A stretch of DNA of 64,000 nucleotides, from positions 2,231,992 through 2,295,991 of the forward strand of contig JAKSZT010053923.1 in NCBI GenBank assembly GCA_026826555.1. The letters run 5' to 3'. Below, in pieces: positions 1 through 63,344 of this stretch. A model generated the notes under the pieces. That model was given only the letters and a program-made list of their open reading frames with translations, was not told the origin of the DNA and made no database searches. The position numbers and the translations under genes are program-made. Every line of letters begins with the position of its first letter. Position 1 is the stretch's first letter. The DNA comes from Tolypeutes matacus (Eukaryota > Chordata > Mammalia > Cingulata > Chlamyphoridae).

Positions 1-77
1 TCAGGGCCCACCACCATCCCTTCCCATGCCACTCTCACTCCAGCCCCAGGCTGACAGAGCAGGCATCAGGAACTTAC

Positions 78-210
78 TGTTCCCAGCTGGGGCCCAGTCC
101 AGCCCCCATACGCCCAGCAGCAGCAGCAACAGCAGTAGCAGAATCCCGAGGATTGAGGTCAAGGCTATCCCATCCCCTGCCAGTGCCTCCAAGGAAATAC
201 TCCAGTCTGC
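78..210 (-). CDS. possible internal exon of an unrecognised membrane protein
   Basis: The minus strand reads 44 codons without a stop between a polypyrimidine-AG acceptor (tccccAG just above 210) and a strong donor (aaca|GTAAGT at 72-77). The peptide has a run of nine leucines within a segment of about 20 hydrophobic residues (ILGILLLLLLLLLGVWGL), which looks like a transmembrane helix or signal anchor. The exon starts in phase 0 and ends after one base of the next codon. There is no ATG in the exon, so any start codon would lie further upstream (above 210). The leucine run comes from a short CAG/CAA-type repeat on the plus strand, so chance coding is possible. I do not recognise the protein; the next gene beyond CCL25 in human is ELAVL1, which this is not. 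Confidence 0.35.
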
Positions 211-1490
211 CTGGGGAGGGAAGCGACTCAGAACTGGCCTTCCAGGAGGCAGCAGGGCTGTCTACATCAAGGATCAAAGAAAGGAACAGCCTAGAAGCTG
301 AGTCCCTGAAAGCCAGGCCAGAGGCTTTGCAAAGCATCCTGGAAAACCCCCCTTTTACTCCCCTCTTCCAGTTGCCCGGCAACCATGGTGCATCTGGGCC
401 AGAGCAAGAGGCAGCTGAGCACAACAGGAGCCCAGGGCTGGCGGTCAGGGCACCTGGAGTCTGATTTGGCCTCTACCAGGAGATGTAAGATGATGCAGCT
501 AAGCCCACCAGGGCCTAAGCTGCCCCAGAGCTGGGGCCTGGAGGCATCAGTTCAGGAGAGCTGACTGCAGAAGGACCCCAACTTCAGCCTGCAGCACTTT
601 GGGGCCCTATTCCCCATCAGGGGACCATCCCCCCTTCCTTCACAGTATTTAAGAAATAAAGGTCAGATTTTCCTGGCTAGATAAATAAATGAAGACTGCC
701 TCCCTGAATGTTAGTCTCTTCGTCTGTAATATGGGCCAATGTTGTGCACCTGGCAAGGTCCTTGTACAGAGATAAATGAGTGCATCCCTGGGGGAGCTCC
801 CTCCAGAGGGAGCATTTCATGTTACCCCTGGGAGCCCACTGCACACTGCCCTGTCTCAATGCATATACCAGATGAAACCCTCCCTGACGGCTGCTGTCTC
901 TGCATCCAGGGCTGAGCACCTAGAGCTAAGCTCCCAGTGCCGTCACTGTAAGGTGTCAGCAGCTGCAGGGGCAACAGGTCCCCTATACACCCGGGGCATT
1001 GCGGAAGCTTCCAGAAGGAAGATCTGGTCTGCCCTTCCAGGCCTGCAGGTCCTGGGCTGTAGTGACGCTACAGGCTGAGGACCCCATCTTCTCACACCCC
1101 CTCTCAGAGCATCAGGGAGGTGACTAGAAGGAGGCGGGGGCACCCAAGCTCATTTATCAGATGCAGAGAAGAGGGTGCCCAGCTGGGAGCAGTTTAACCT
1201 TAATGCCTCCAGAGCTGTAGAAGCTGGCCCAGTTCAGCCCAGACAGAAAATAGACCCAGCAACTGTGGCCGGCACAGCTTCCCACTTGAATTCTGGGCCA
1301 TCTCTCCCTGAGCAGCCCATCTCCCACCCCGGCTCCTGGGTCCCGAGCTGGGTCCAAAAGCACAGACACATCCCTGTCACGTGGAGAGAGGTCCCCTCCC
1401 ACCCCATCACCCTGCGTCCTGGTCCCTGGAGAGCAGACCCCTTTCTCCCCGTTAAGGCTGCTAGGTGGGACGATCCGTGAGTGGCGTCAA
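211..1490. other. no gene recognised
   Basis: Unique-looking sequence between the possible membrane exon and the CpG-rich block. Short open frames on both strands have no domain, codon bias or splice-site support that I can see. A poly(A)-like 'aataaa' occurs near 654 on the plus strand without a coding partner. Confidence 0.4.
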
Positions 1491-1830
1491 GTCTGGGTAA
1501 CGCCAGGTCTTGACCGCTGCCCGCAGGGGTGGGTCGTAGCGGGAGGCTGGCCCCGGCCCGCCACGCCGCGTCCCCACGCCTGCAGCTACGCGGACCCGCG
1601 TCCCGACCCACCCAGAGCACTAGACCGAGGCATCGGAGAAGAGCGCGAGCCCTGGGGGGCGGCTACGGCCACGGCCACAGCCAGCCGGGGCTCGTAAGCT
1701 CCGCCCCTGATTCTGTCCCGCCCACCAGGCTGCGACACCCGACCCCCAACTCAGCTCATAAGCCCCGCCCCTCCACCGTCAGGTGGCCGGCGCCCCTGTT
1801 TCAGGTGGGTCGCCCTGACCCAGGTAAAGA
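1490..1830. promoter_or_regulatory. CpG-rich block, possible promoter
   Basis: CpG dinucleotides are dense here (cgctgcccgcag, cccggcccgccacgccgcg, ggagaagagcgcgagc, ccggcgccc), with GC boxes of the 'ccgcccc' type near 1,695-1,770. Most of the window is CpG-poor, so this resembles a housekeeping-type promoter island. No first exon could be fixed on either strand. It could serve the minus-strand exon at 78-210 or be an orphan island. Confidence 0.4.
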
Positions 1831-1849
1831 AGATTTTAGATTTTTTTCA

Positions 1850-1990
1850 AGATTTTTTTTTAACCTTTGCATTTTAACAACCGATATAGAGCTCAACAGT
1901 TTCCATTTTAAACACATTCCAGCGTACAATTCAATAGCATTAATTATATTCACAGTTTTGTGTTACCACCACGGACACCTATTACCCCTT
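1850..1990 (+). repeat. old L1-type 3' fragment
   Basis: The wording 'attcaatagcattaattatattcacagttttgtg' with 'accaccacgg' resembles the 3' region of ancient mammalian L1 elements. A related fragment follows at 2,071. Confidence 0.5.
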
Positions 1991-2070
1991 CTGGATGGGT
2001 TTTGCTTTGCTTCCTGCGGGCCTGGTTACCTGGGGATCCCTGCTTTGCTTCCCAAACCATCTCTTTGCTG

Positions 2071-2335
2071 TTTTTTCAATAACAGCTTTATTGAGATGTA
2101 ATCTGCATACCATACAACCCACCCATTTAAAGTGTGCTATTCCATGGATTTCAGCATCTGCAGGGTTGTGCAACCATCAGCACTATCTAATTTCAGAACA
2201 TCTCCATCTCCCTCCAAAAGAAACTCTGTATGGCTTATTCCACCTTATTCTACTCCTTATTTCACCCTTCTCCCAGCTCCTGGCAACCGCTAATTTACTT
2301 TCTGTTTCTATGGACAAACCCCTGGGCTTTTTTGT
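2071..2335 (+). repeat. old L1-type 3' fragment
   Basis: The phrases 'tttattgagatgtaatctgcataccatac', 'acccatttaaagtgtgc', 'ttgtgcaaccatcagcac' and 'ctcctggcaaccgctaatttactttctg' are the familiar core of ancient L1 3' ends in mammals. It lies upstream of the CCL25 promoter. Confidence 0.65.
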
Positions 2336-2720
2336 GAAGCTGTAAGTGACCCTGTTGTGTGGAAGGAGAGGATTGGGGTGAAGTCCAGGGCCGGCAGAAA
2401 CGGTGTGTGGGGGGTTGGGAATGGCGAGCAGGACTGATGGTGCTTCTAGTCCTCTTCTTATCATCAAGGAAGCCCACGCCCTGCCTGCCTCACGTCCCAG
2501 TAGTTAGTGGAGGGAGCCGTTTCTTTCTGCCCCACTCTTTCCCTTTGCTTCTGGTTCTCTTGTCCTCAGTCGCCCCAGCTGCCTCCAGGTGCTGTCAGGG
2601 AGAGAAGCAAGAAAGAGAAACAGGGAGACGAGAGAAGGGACAGGAGGGAGAGGCATCCAGCTTCAGAGAGCGGGTGGGGACAAGGAGGGAGGGCAGGTGG
2701 CAGAAGGGTGGGGCTCTGTC

Positions 2721-2726
2721 TATAAA
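2721..2726 (+). promoter_or_regulatory. CCL25: TATA box of CCL25
   Basis: A TATAAA lies about 300 bases upstream of the CCL25 start codon and 25-30 bases before the likely transcription start near 2,750. The untranslated first exon then runs to a good donor at 2,823, which supports this as the core promoter. Confidence 0.6.
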
Positions 2727-2749
2727 GGCTGAAGCTCATCAGCCTGTGG

Positions 2750-2822
2750 GCAGGAGAGCTTGGCGGATACCTCAGCAGACAGGACAGTGGGCACTGGCTC
2801 TGGGGGGTCCCAGCAGGCTTTG
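2750..2822 (+). other. CCL25: CCL25 exon 1, untranslated (start approximate)
   Basis: The exon is inferred from the TATA box at 2,721 and the donor ctttg|GTGAGT at 2,823. It contains no ATG in frame with the protein. It would splice to the acceptor ttccAG at 3,022-3,023, just ahead of the coding start. The exact 5' end cannot be seen from sequence. Confidence 0.5.
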
Positions 2823-3023
2823 GTGAGTGTCTCCCCTGACCATAGCCGAGACTGGCAGTGGCTTTCTCCAGCAAGACTTGTCCCCATCCTTGTGCCACCT
2901 GCCTTTCCCGGAAGAAAAGGGGTCTGGCTGGAGCTGGCGGTGCTTCTTGTGCCTGCTGCTGTCTGTCTCGGGGGTCTCACTTTCCCCACCCCAACTCCAC
3001 TGGTGACCCTGTTACCCTTCCAG

Positions 3024-3125
3024 GTTCTTAAGAAGAAAGACCACACTGCACAATGAACCCGTGGCTCCTGGCCTGCCTGGTGGCCTGCTTTGTGGGGGCC
3101 TGGGCCCCCGTGGTCCAGACTCAAG
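3024..3125 (+). CDS. CCL25: CCL25 exon 2: start codon and signal peptide
   Basis: The acceptor is ttccAG at 3,022-3,023 and the ATG is at 3,053. The 24 encoded residues begin MNPWLLACLVA and form a hydrophobic secretion signal very close to human CCL25. The donor is caag|GTACTT at 3,126, leaving phase 1. The bases before the ATG (acaATG) give a fair Kozak context with A at -3. Confidence 0.93.
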
Positions 3126-6100
3126 GTACTTGTGCACCCCAGCTCCTTGGAGCCCCCAGCCTCCACCAATCCTCACCCTGTCTCTCCCACCTCTCCCCTC
3201 TCCCAGGACACTCCACCAACCACACCTGCATTTTCGAATTCTCTGAGGTCTCCTGTCCCTGATATGTGGGAGGGAGCTCTTGGCATTGGGGAAGTCTGGC
3301 CTGTGGGGGTGGGGGGTGGGGGGGCAGATGAGTTCCCTGAGAGGAGCAGGTTCCCCTGCCCTTTATTCCACAGTCCCAGTGTTGGTTCTGCAGTCCATGA
3401 ACAAGCTCCTCCTCCCAAAATCCAGCCAGCCTAGGGATTGCAGGGAGCAGGGGTGGTGGCTTCTAGCAGTGGCTCCCCAAGAGCATGGTGCCATGTCCTG
3501 ACCAAAAGACCCAGAGCTCTGTGGAGCAACTGCCTGGATTCCAATCCCGGCTTGCCCCCAGTTGCCTGTGCATTCCTGGCAGAGAGTTATTACTTTAAGC
3601 TTTACAAGCCTCAGTTTCCTTATCTGCAAAGAGAGCATCCTAATTCCCACTGCAGAGACAGGACCTGAGAGTCCAATGAGCTGATGCCTGTAAAACTCTT
3701 TGCCCAGTGCTGGGCAACAACAGTAACCATTGGAGTTACTATTGCTATATCCGATCCCATATCCCCATGTGTGGGAACCCTCTCCCTCACTCTCCCCATA
3801 GTTCTCTAGAGCTTGAGTGACCTCCTGCTGGTTCTGAGTGGGCAGCATCCCAGGAACCTCGCCACTAGATCCTACATCCCTGTAGGTCCAGGGAGCCCTC
3901 TGAGTCCCAGCACCTGGCAAAGCAGGGTTCCAGGCTAGAACTGAGGCCCCATGGCCCCCACCTGCCCACCTGCCCCACCTGTCTCTCCACTGAATCTAAG
4001 AGGCCCAAGCCCTGCCTGTGCTTGGCCTTTGCCCGGGAAGAGGCCTGGCTCTGTTCCCATTGTCCTGCTATCAGAAGCAGGCCCAGCCCTGGCCCTTTGA
4101 TCAAGAGGGAAGAAGGGCCCTCAGGCCTGGGAACTGCCTGCTGGGCCCTGCAGACAATGGTCCATCTGATTCCACTGCCCCTAGCCCTCTGGAGCCAAGG
4201 TCGGGGCATGCGGGTGTGTGTGTGGGGGTTGTCTCTCCTTCACCCATCACCATTCTACTGAGCTGCATGAGGACTCAAGAGTTGGCCCCGGAAGGTGAGG
4301 GTCAGGCAGAGGGGGGATGGTAGAGGATGGAGAAGCTTAGGCCGAGAAGTTTGCCTCTGTCCACCCCACCCCTTTCTGCTTATCCCAACTTCTCATCCTC
4401 CCCAACTCCTCTGGCATCACCTCCTCCTCCAGGCAGCCCCAGCCCATGTGTCCCCCCTTCCCAGCATGACTCAACTTCCCCGTCTCCCCAAAGGCTGTGA
4501 GCTCCCCAAAGGTGACACAACCGTCCAATTCATCTCTGCATTTGTGTATAGCAGCAGCTCTTTAAATGCTCTTGAGAGACAATGGAGAAATGAGCCTGGA
4601 ACTCCCGGTTTCTGACTGGGTGAATGGAGTTGTCACAGTGTCTGTGGGAGGGACAGGCTGGTGCAGGAACTTCAGGGACTTTAGGAGCAGCCAACCAACC
4701 CACTCAATTTAGGGAGTGGAGGCAGGGGTGGTCCCCAGCCCCTCCTGGGGGTGTGTGTGATGCACCTGCCCTCCTGTTGCCCTCTGCCCCTGAGCAGGAA
4801 CCCAAGAGGCCCCGATCTCCTGTTCAATAAGCCATTCCTTCCCGGAGCTGGTGGGGTCTCTCCAACTCCTGCCAATTGTCCCCATATCAAGGGCCAAGGG
4901 TGCACCTGGCTGCTTCCTTAATCACTGGGGCTGCCCTGCTGCCTCGGGCGGGCCTGGGAAGGTCACGGTATGGATCTGTGGGGAGGGGTACCTATCTATG
5001 GCCTTGCAAGTGGGTGACGGCTGCCCTGCAAAGCATGCCCAGACGCACACACCCAGGTGCAAGTGTGTGTGCTGGTTGCAGGTGCCTTTGAAGACTGCTG
5101 CCTGGCCTACCACCACCGCACTGGGTGGGGCGTGCTCCAACACGCCCAGGGTTACAAGCGCCAGGAGGTGAGCGGAAGCTGCAACCTGCCAGCTGTGATG
5201 TGAGTGGGGCTTGGGGGTGAGTGGGGCTTGGGAGTGACGGGAGGTCAGTGGGGAGGGGCTCACACACAATTTTGCTGCCCCCCCTTACATGCTAACCTGG
5301 CCTCCCCGCTCCCCACCCGCCAGTTTCTTCTTTCCCAGGAAACATAAGATGGTGTGTGGGAACCCCCGGGACAGGTGGGTGCAGAATGGGATTAAGCGCC
5401 TGGATAAGCGGCGCAAGTTCTCCCAGATCCCCAAGAGCGGCTGGAGGATCTTCCAAGGTGGGTGAGACCCCCAGCCTCCCTGTTCATGAGCCCCTGTGCT
5501 TCTCAGCCCTTGGTGGAGAGAACTGAAGCTCTGAAGCTGTCAGGGCTGACAGCTGCCCCTACCCCAGAGGGCCAGTTGCTAGTGAATGGGGGGCTGAGTG
5601 AATAACCAGCTGACCAAGGAAGTGTCCAGCTCTTTAAGGCAGAACACTTTTAGTTGCCAGAGATGGAGACTCAAACAAATGGGAAATGCCTCAGATCGAA
5701 TAATGGGTGTACCAGCTTCAGGTCTGGCTGGATCCAAGGGCTCAAAAGGTGTTGGTGGAGCTCTAATCTATTTCTCTCTATCTCTTGGACAGTTCCTTAC
5801 TTGGGGGTGAGAAAGTTGAGTTCTGAAACCCCCAGACTTCCATTCTCCAAGTTTAATGACACTGGCAGAAGCAGCAAGAGGAACGCCTCCCTCCCGACAA
5901 CAGCTAATCCAGGTAAGGAGTCTGGTTCATGTGTCCCTCCATGCACCTATAAACTCTCTTGGGGGCTCTGGGCCTTTGTTCAGCACAGACTGGGTCGGGG
6001 GATTTGCCTCTGGGATCAAAGAGCACTGGTTGCTGTTGTCAGTCCCGCAGGTTCACTCTCACCAAGTCGCCCAACCCAGAGGGGCTTTGGCAAGTGCTGA

Positions 6101-6200
6101 AATGAAATGCCAGGTGGGGGACCAAGAGCTGCAGGGCTCCCTGCTCCATTCCAGTCCCCATCACGTGCCTGCTTTTCCCTTGTTCCCTGCAGGACTGTGA
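3053..6200 (+). CDS. CCL25: CCL25 (TECK) chemokine, spliced coding span
   Basis: CCL25 is a secreted CC chemokine that binds CCR9 and draws T cells and thymocytes to thymus and small intestine. The coding parts 3,053-3,125, 5,082-5,199, 5,324-5,457, 5,793-5,912 and 6,193-6,200 join in phase to 151 codons, giving 150 residues, the same length as human CCL25. The protein has a signal peptide (residues 1-23 or so), the adjacent CC pair at residues 30-31 and the partner cysteines at 58 and 75. A basic, Ser/Thr-rich C-terminal tail typical of CCL25 ends in Gly-Leu-stop. There is one N-glycosylation sequon (NAS) in the tail. No frameshift or stop was seen. The gene points toward the 3' end of FBN3. 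Confidence 0.95.
3520..3725 (+). repeat. MIR SINE in CCL25 intron
   Basis: 'attccaatcccggcttgc' (B-box region), 'gcctcagtttccttatctgcaaa' and 'tgtaaaactctttgcccagtgctgg' follow the MIR consensus order. It is old and diverged. Confidence 0.7.
5082..5199 (+). CDS. CCL25: CCL25 exon 3: CC motif
   Basis: The acceptor is ttgcAG at 5,080-5,081 and the donor gtgat|GTGAGT at 5,200. It encodes FEDCCLAYHH, the diagnostic CC pair with its flank, and the VSGSCNLPA segment carrying the third cysteine. Phase is 1 in and 2 out. Confidence 0.95.
5324..5457 (+). CDS. CCL25: CCL25 exon 4: chemokine core and fourth cysteine
   Basis: The acceptor is cgccAG at 5,322-5,323. The donor caag|GTGGGT at 5,458 keeps phase with the next exon; a GTGAGA a few bases later would not. 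The exon encodes the third beta strand (FFFPRKHKMVCGNP) and the C-terminal helix, which is rich in Lys and Arg for glycosaminoglycan binding. Confidence 0.9.
5793..5912 (+). CDS. CCL25: CCL25 exon 5: basic C-terminal tail
   Basis: The acceptor is tggacAG and the donor ccag|GTAAGG. It encodes VRKLSSE ... FSKFND ... SSKRNASLP, matching the long Ser/Lys-rich tail that distinguishes CCL25 from other CC chemokines. A glycosylation sequon (NAS) sits where human has NVS. The first residues of the exon (PYLGVRK) are one shorter than my memory of the human protein. Confidence 0.85.
6193..6200 (+). CDS. CCL25: CCL25 terminal exon: last two codons
   Basis: After the acceptor cctgcAG the exon completes Gly, then encodes Leu and TGA, exactly the Gly-Leu-stop ending of human CCL25. 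The rest of the exon is 3' untranslated sequence to about 6,620. Confidence 0.85.
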
Positions 6201-6597
6201 CCCCAGCCATCTCCTGGATCAGTGAGCACAAGAGGTGCAGGAACTTTCTCTGCTGTAACCACTGCCTTGTGGCCCAGGCTATCCCAGTTCCTCCCCATCC
6301 TTCAGCCAAATCTCAATCCCTGCACCTGCGTGGTTCTTCTGTCCTCTACCCTGCCACCTCCTGCCCCTTGGGTGGCTGGAAGAAGGGACCTGACCTGGTT
6401 TCAAGTCCCTCGCCTGATCCAGGGACCAGAGTTGTCCCTGGGGAGTGGGTTTTGTAGAGAAGAGTCCTAAGAGCCACCAACCAGCAGACTCAGCCACCCA
6501 CCCAGGGCCACATCTGCCTGCACTCCTCTGAGTCCATAACAAATCTCCCATCAGTACAAGGAGCCCCTCCCAGGCTGTGCTTCCCCATAACTTTTTA

Positions 6598-6603
6598 AAT
6601 AAA
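6598..6603 (+). other. CCL25: CCL25 poly(A) signal
   Basis: A canonical AATAAA about 400 bases after the stop codon, followed by a GT-rich stretch (cctttggtggg). Cleavage is expected near 6,615-6,625. Confidence 0.7.
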
Positions 6604-6794
6604 CCTTTGGTGGGAATTCATTTCTGTCCCCATCCCGTGTCATGTTGGGATGCTTGTTGCTGCCCCAGGCCGTTGAGATGTGGTGAATCCCATGGGATCC
6701 TTATCCCTTCCCACCCCCCACCCCTCCACCGCCTCAAGATCTGTGTCCTCAGCCGTCATGAAAGTCGCCTCCTGGAGAGCTGTGCTGGCTGCAT

Positions 6795-6960
6795 GTCTGG
6801 GTGCGAGTCCAGCCCTGCCCTTCCCAGATGGTAGCCTTGGGCGCATCGTTCACTCTTCCCGGGCCTCTTTTCTCGTCTGTGCAATGGGGGTTGCCGGGCT
6901 TGCTCTGCCCAGATGCCAGGGCTGTGGTGAGTTCAGCTAATGGGCAGAATTGCCCTCTGC
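6795..6960 (+). repeat. MIR SINE fragment
   Basis: 'tgggtgcgagtccagccctgcc', 'gggcctcttttctcgtctgtgcaatggggg' match the MIR core. It lies between the CCL25 and FBN3 3' ends. Confidence 0.5.
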
Positions 6961-7194
6961 AAGCTCTGCCCAGAGGGCTCGTGGCCAGACACCAGCCACC
7001 CCTCTGCACGCAAGAGGGGGCCCCTGGGGACACTCACCAGACTCATGCCACCTCACTGAGGCCCTCACACACCGCAGTTTCTATAACGGCAGAGAAAGTT
7101 CTGGATGAAAACCCAAAGCACCTTCTCTACAAGACAAGAGGCAATTTGGGGCCAGGGCATAGACTCGGGGGGAGCTGAGTGACGTCAGGCCCCA

Positions 7195-7345
7195 CCATGC
7201 ATTATGTGGGGGACCTGGGCAGGTCCCACAAACTCCTTATGCCTCCATTTCTCTCCTGAAAAATGGGGGTAATGACAACAGTGCCCACCTTGTAGGTGTT
7301 CTGTGGATGCTAAATGTGCATTGACACACAAAATACATGCTCGCT
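7195..7345 (+). repeat. MIR SINE fragment
   Basis: 'ctgggcaggtcccacaaactccttatgcctccatttctctcctgaaaaatgggggtaatgacaacagtg' follows the MIR 3' half in order. Confidence 0.6.
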
Positions 7346-7439
7346 GTTAGCTGTTAACGTTATGAGTATCTGGCCATCAGATGGGGAACCTGCAGAAGGA
7401 AACTTGGTAGATCTGACCGGAAACGGAGCCGGGCAGGAT

Positions 7440-7680
7440 GGCACGGTAGTTAACGGTATGGACGCTGGTGTGACTGCCCGAGTTTGAACCTGGCTCTGCC
7501 ACCTACGAGCTGCTGTGACTTGGGCAAGTTTCTTCATCTCTCCAAGCCTCAGTTTCCCCATTGAAAGGGAGTGAGAACATCAGTCTCTATTTCATGGGGT
7601 TGTTGTGAGTGCCAATAAGTGTAAAACATTTCAACCAGTGCAAGGTATGCAGCATGGGGTCAGGAAGCATTAGCCACTAT
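7440..7680 (+). repeat. MIR SINE, nearly full length
   Basis: From 'cacggtagttaacggtatggacgctgg' through 'cgagtttgaacctggctctgccacc', 'cttgggcaagtttcttcatctctccaagcctcagtttcccc' to 'ttgttgtgagtgccaataagtgtaaaac', the whole MIR order is present. Confidence 0.8.
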
Positions 7681-7884
7681 GATTGTCACTGAGCCGACCA
7701 GAGCTCCCAGTGGTACCGCTCACAGCCAGCTCTGGCTTTGAAATAATCTCAAAGGTCTGAACTTGGCAGAGCCTACACGCACCCTGGGATTGTGTCCCCC
7801 CAGGGAGTGGACAATCTTCAACCCTCCAGCTGTCCTATACAGGAAGGAGCCTTGCTTGGCCAGGCCAAAAGAACTTTCCAGGGG

Positions 7885-8628
7885 ACACACTTAGCCCAAA
7901 ATAACTTTATTGTGGTCTTTGCTTCTGATATAAAAGCATCTCAGGACCTTCCCCAACTTCCCCAGTGGGGGACGAAAAAGGATGCAAATGCATGTCCCCA
8001 ATTCTGGTTGCCTTGGAGCCCCATAGTCCTTCTGCTCTGAGAGAAGCGCCCCCTCCCGCCCCAGCTGCCCATTTTCCCTGGTCTACCGATCTGGTCGAGC
8101 CACAGTGCAGTACAGAAGTTTCAGCCTGAGAATGACCTGGACACAATGAATGCAGGGGACCTCCCAGCCCCTGATTGTAGGGGGTGGAGGGTGCAGACCA
8201 CAGCTTCCAGCCATTTCCAGGAAAGACTGAGTGTTGGGAGCCCCTGAGCAGACACAGAGGACTAGGCAGGGGCTGGCTTGCCTGAGGTCATAGAGTTTCA
8301 CTTCTCCTGAGTTCTGACGTTTGACCTGCTCAGTCATGGCTGCTGGGGATCAATCCTTCCCAGGGTCAGAGTCTCCCACCACTGGGGAAGAGGACGGCGT
8401 GGGGGCCTTGGAGCCCAACTGAGGTGAGGACCCATAACCAGGGTCTCCCCATGGTGTGCGGCAAGACTATGTCAGAGTTTCCTGCAATCTTGTGGAGAGT
8501 TTCCCACACTCCCATGGAAAGAGACAGGATTGGACAGTGCCCATGCAGTGCGGTTGGAGAGGGGGTTACCCCCCTGCCCAGGGTTATAGAAGACCCCGGG
8601 CCAGGAAGGAGGTTTGGGCTCCTCTCAA
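7885..8628 (-). other. FBN3: FBN3 3' untranslated region
   Basis: Non-coding remainder of the last exon, from the stop codon to the expected cleavage site. No splice junction is needed. The start of this interval is set by the poly(A) signal and is approximate. Confidence 0.6.
7906..7911 (-). other. FBN3: FBN3 poly(A) signal
   Basis: AATAAA on the minus strand about 720 bases below the FBN3 stop codon. It is the only AATAAA on that strand in the interval that I could see. Cleavage is expected near 7,880-7,895. Confidence 0.7.
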
Positions 8629-61384
<52,756 letters not shown>

Positions 61385-61524
61385 CTGGAGAGATAGTTGC
61401 CCGGTGCCCAGTGTGAGCCAGGCATGAAAGAGCAACATCAATCTGGAACCTTCTCCCCGAAACAGTGGGAGTAATACTGGCACTGTGCGATGTGATGTCA
61501 TCTAACAGGAACATTTTAACAAGA

Positions 61525-61745
61525 ACTCCCACTGCTTATTATGTGCCAAGCATTGTTATCAACTCATCAGCTCATCAATACGTTTAACCCTCAAAATAGT
61601 ACTCAGAGGAAAATACTATTATCATGCCCATTTGACAGGCAAGAAAACTGAGGCACAGAGGAGTTAAGTAACTTGCCTGAGGTCACACAGGTTGGTAAGA
61701 GAGAGACCCGGGGTTCAAACCAGGTCGTCTGGCTCCAGAGTTCAC
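61525..61745 (-). repeat. MIR SINE
   Basis: 'tatgtgccaagcattgttatc', 'aagaaaactgaggcacagaggagttaagtaacttgcctgaggtcacacagg' in MIR reverse order. Confidence 0.85.
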
Positions 61746-61825
61746 TGTGAGCTTAATCCATTAAACTCCCTTAAAACAATCTGCAAACAGCCAATTCTCA
61801 ACACTACCAATGAGGACCTAGCATA

Positions 61826-62045
61826 GGAGTAGGGCCAACTACAGCCCGTGGGCCAGACACCTGGTTTTATAAATAAAGTTTTATTGGAACACAGCATGTC
61901 CATTTGTTCTCATATTGGCTGTGGTGGCTTTTACACCTCAAAGTAGAGTTGAGTAATTACGACAGAGACCAGGTGGCCCACAAAGCTGAAAATATTTACC
62001 GTCTAGCCCTTTATGGGAAAAGTTTGCCAGCCTCTGCTCTGGGCC
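61826..62045 (-). repeat. hAT-type DNA transposon remnant
   Basis: 'agggccaactacagcccgtgggccagacacctggttttataaataaagttttattggaacacagc ... ccctttatgggaaaagtttgccagcc'. Same family as 53,300. Confidence 0.8.
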
Positions 62046-62194
62046 CACTCATGTCTCTTTGCAACAGTATCGTTAAGTCTAACCAGGTAAATCTGAGGAT
62101 GAGACCTGGTTATAGAATATCTAGAATCAAGAGACGTGACATGACAAGGGTCCTTCTTATGTCCTCTTGCACCCCATGTGGATCAGTGTTCTGG

Positions 62195-62615
62195 ATTCCA
62201 TGGTGACCCCTCCAAAAATCACGTCCACTCGGGAACCTCAGAAAGTGACCTTCTTTGGAAATAGGGTGTATGCTGGTACAATTATGAGGAGATACGATGA
62301 CTGATGCCCTTAAAAGAGGTGGGGGCACAGACCACAGAGACACACAGGGGAGAAGCCCACGTGACCACAGAGGCGGAGAATGGAGCCATGCGTCTCTAAA
62401 CCAAGGAACGAATGTCAAGGCTGGCCGGTGGCCACCGGAACACCTAGGGGAGGGACACAGAACAGAGTCTCCCCCGGAAGGAACCAGCCCTGTCAACACC
62501 TTGATTCTGGACTTCTGACTTCTTGAACTGTGAGAGAATAAATTTCTCCTGCTTTAAGCCACCCAGTTTGTGGTCCCCGGTTACGGCAGCTACAGGAAAC
62601 TAAGACAATAGACTC
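62195..62615 (+). repeat. old LTR-like repeat
   Basis: 'agaaagtgaccttctttggaaatagggt', 'ccttgattctggacttctgacttcttgaactgtgagagaataaatttctcctgctttaagccacccagtttgtgg' is a widespread mammalian repeat that I believe is MaLR-like; I do not fix the name. Confidence 0.6.
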
Positions 62616-62898
62616 CTCACTTCTCCTGGGCCCCAAATTAAATGCAGGGACTCCTGTGATGAAATGGCTCTTTTCTCTTTACTGGGTTACTTTCTTTCCT
62701 TGGGAACATTCTGGGGTCAGTGGGAAGATCCACTGGACACCTGAAACTCAGCTTGGAAAGAAATCCAAGTTGAGGGGGGAAATCAGAGGCCCCTGCTTTA
62801 GGGCAAACAGTCCCAGGGCCCCAACAAGAAAACTATAAATGGGTGGCTGGGAGGTTGGAAGCACAGTCAGAGCAGAAAAGGCCGGAGGAAACCAGTGA

Positions 62899-63344
62899 TT
62901 GGGGAAGTGGAGGTGGCTCAAGTAGTTGGGTGCCTGCCTACCACATGGGAGGTCTCAGGTTCAGTTTCCGGTACCTCCTAAAGAAGATGAGCAAGACAGT
63001 GAGCTGATATGATGGGCTGGTGCAGCGAGCTGACACAACAAGATGACACAACGAGATGACACAATGAGATGACACAATGAGGAAGCAACTAGGAAACATA
63101 ATGAGAGACACAATAAGCAGGGAGCACAGGTGGCTTAAGCGATTAGGCACCTCCTTCCCACATAGGAGGTCCCAGGTTTGGTTCCTGGTTCCTCCTAAAA
63201 AAGAAGACGAGCAGACGCAGAAAGCACACAATGAACAGACAGCCAGTGCAAACACTGGGGAGCGGGGCAGAAATAAAATAAATCTAAAAAAAAATGTGAC
63301 TTTATAAAAAATCAAAAATCAAAATCAAAATAAAAAAAACCAAA
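62899..63344 (+). mobile_element. dimeric DAS SINE
   Basis: Flanked by exact copies of 'aaaccagtga' (62,889-62,898 and 63,345-63,354). Two units: 'aagtggaggtggctcaagtagttgggtgcc' and 'gagcacaggtggcttaagcgattaggcacc', with short 'gatgacacaa' tandem copies between. Confidence 0.92.

Noticed and set aside
1..192. Complete 63-residue small protein starting at 192
   Set aside because: The first codon is TTG, not ATG, and the frame crosses a strong donor at 72-77; it is better read as part of an internal exon.
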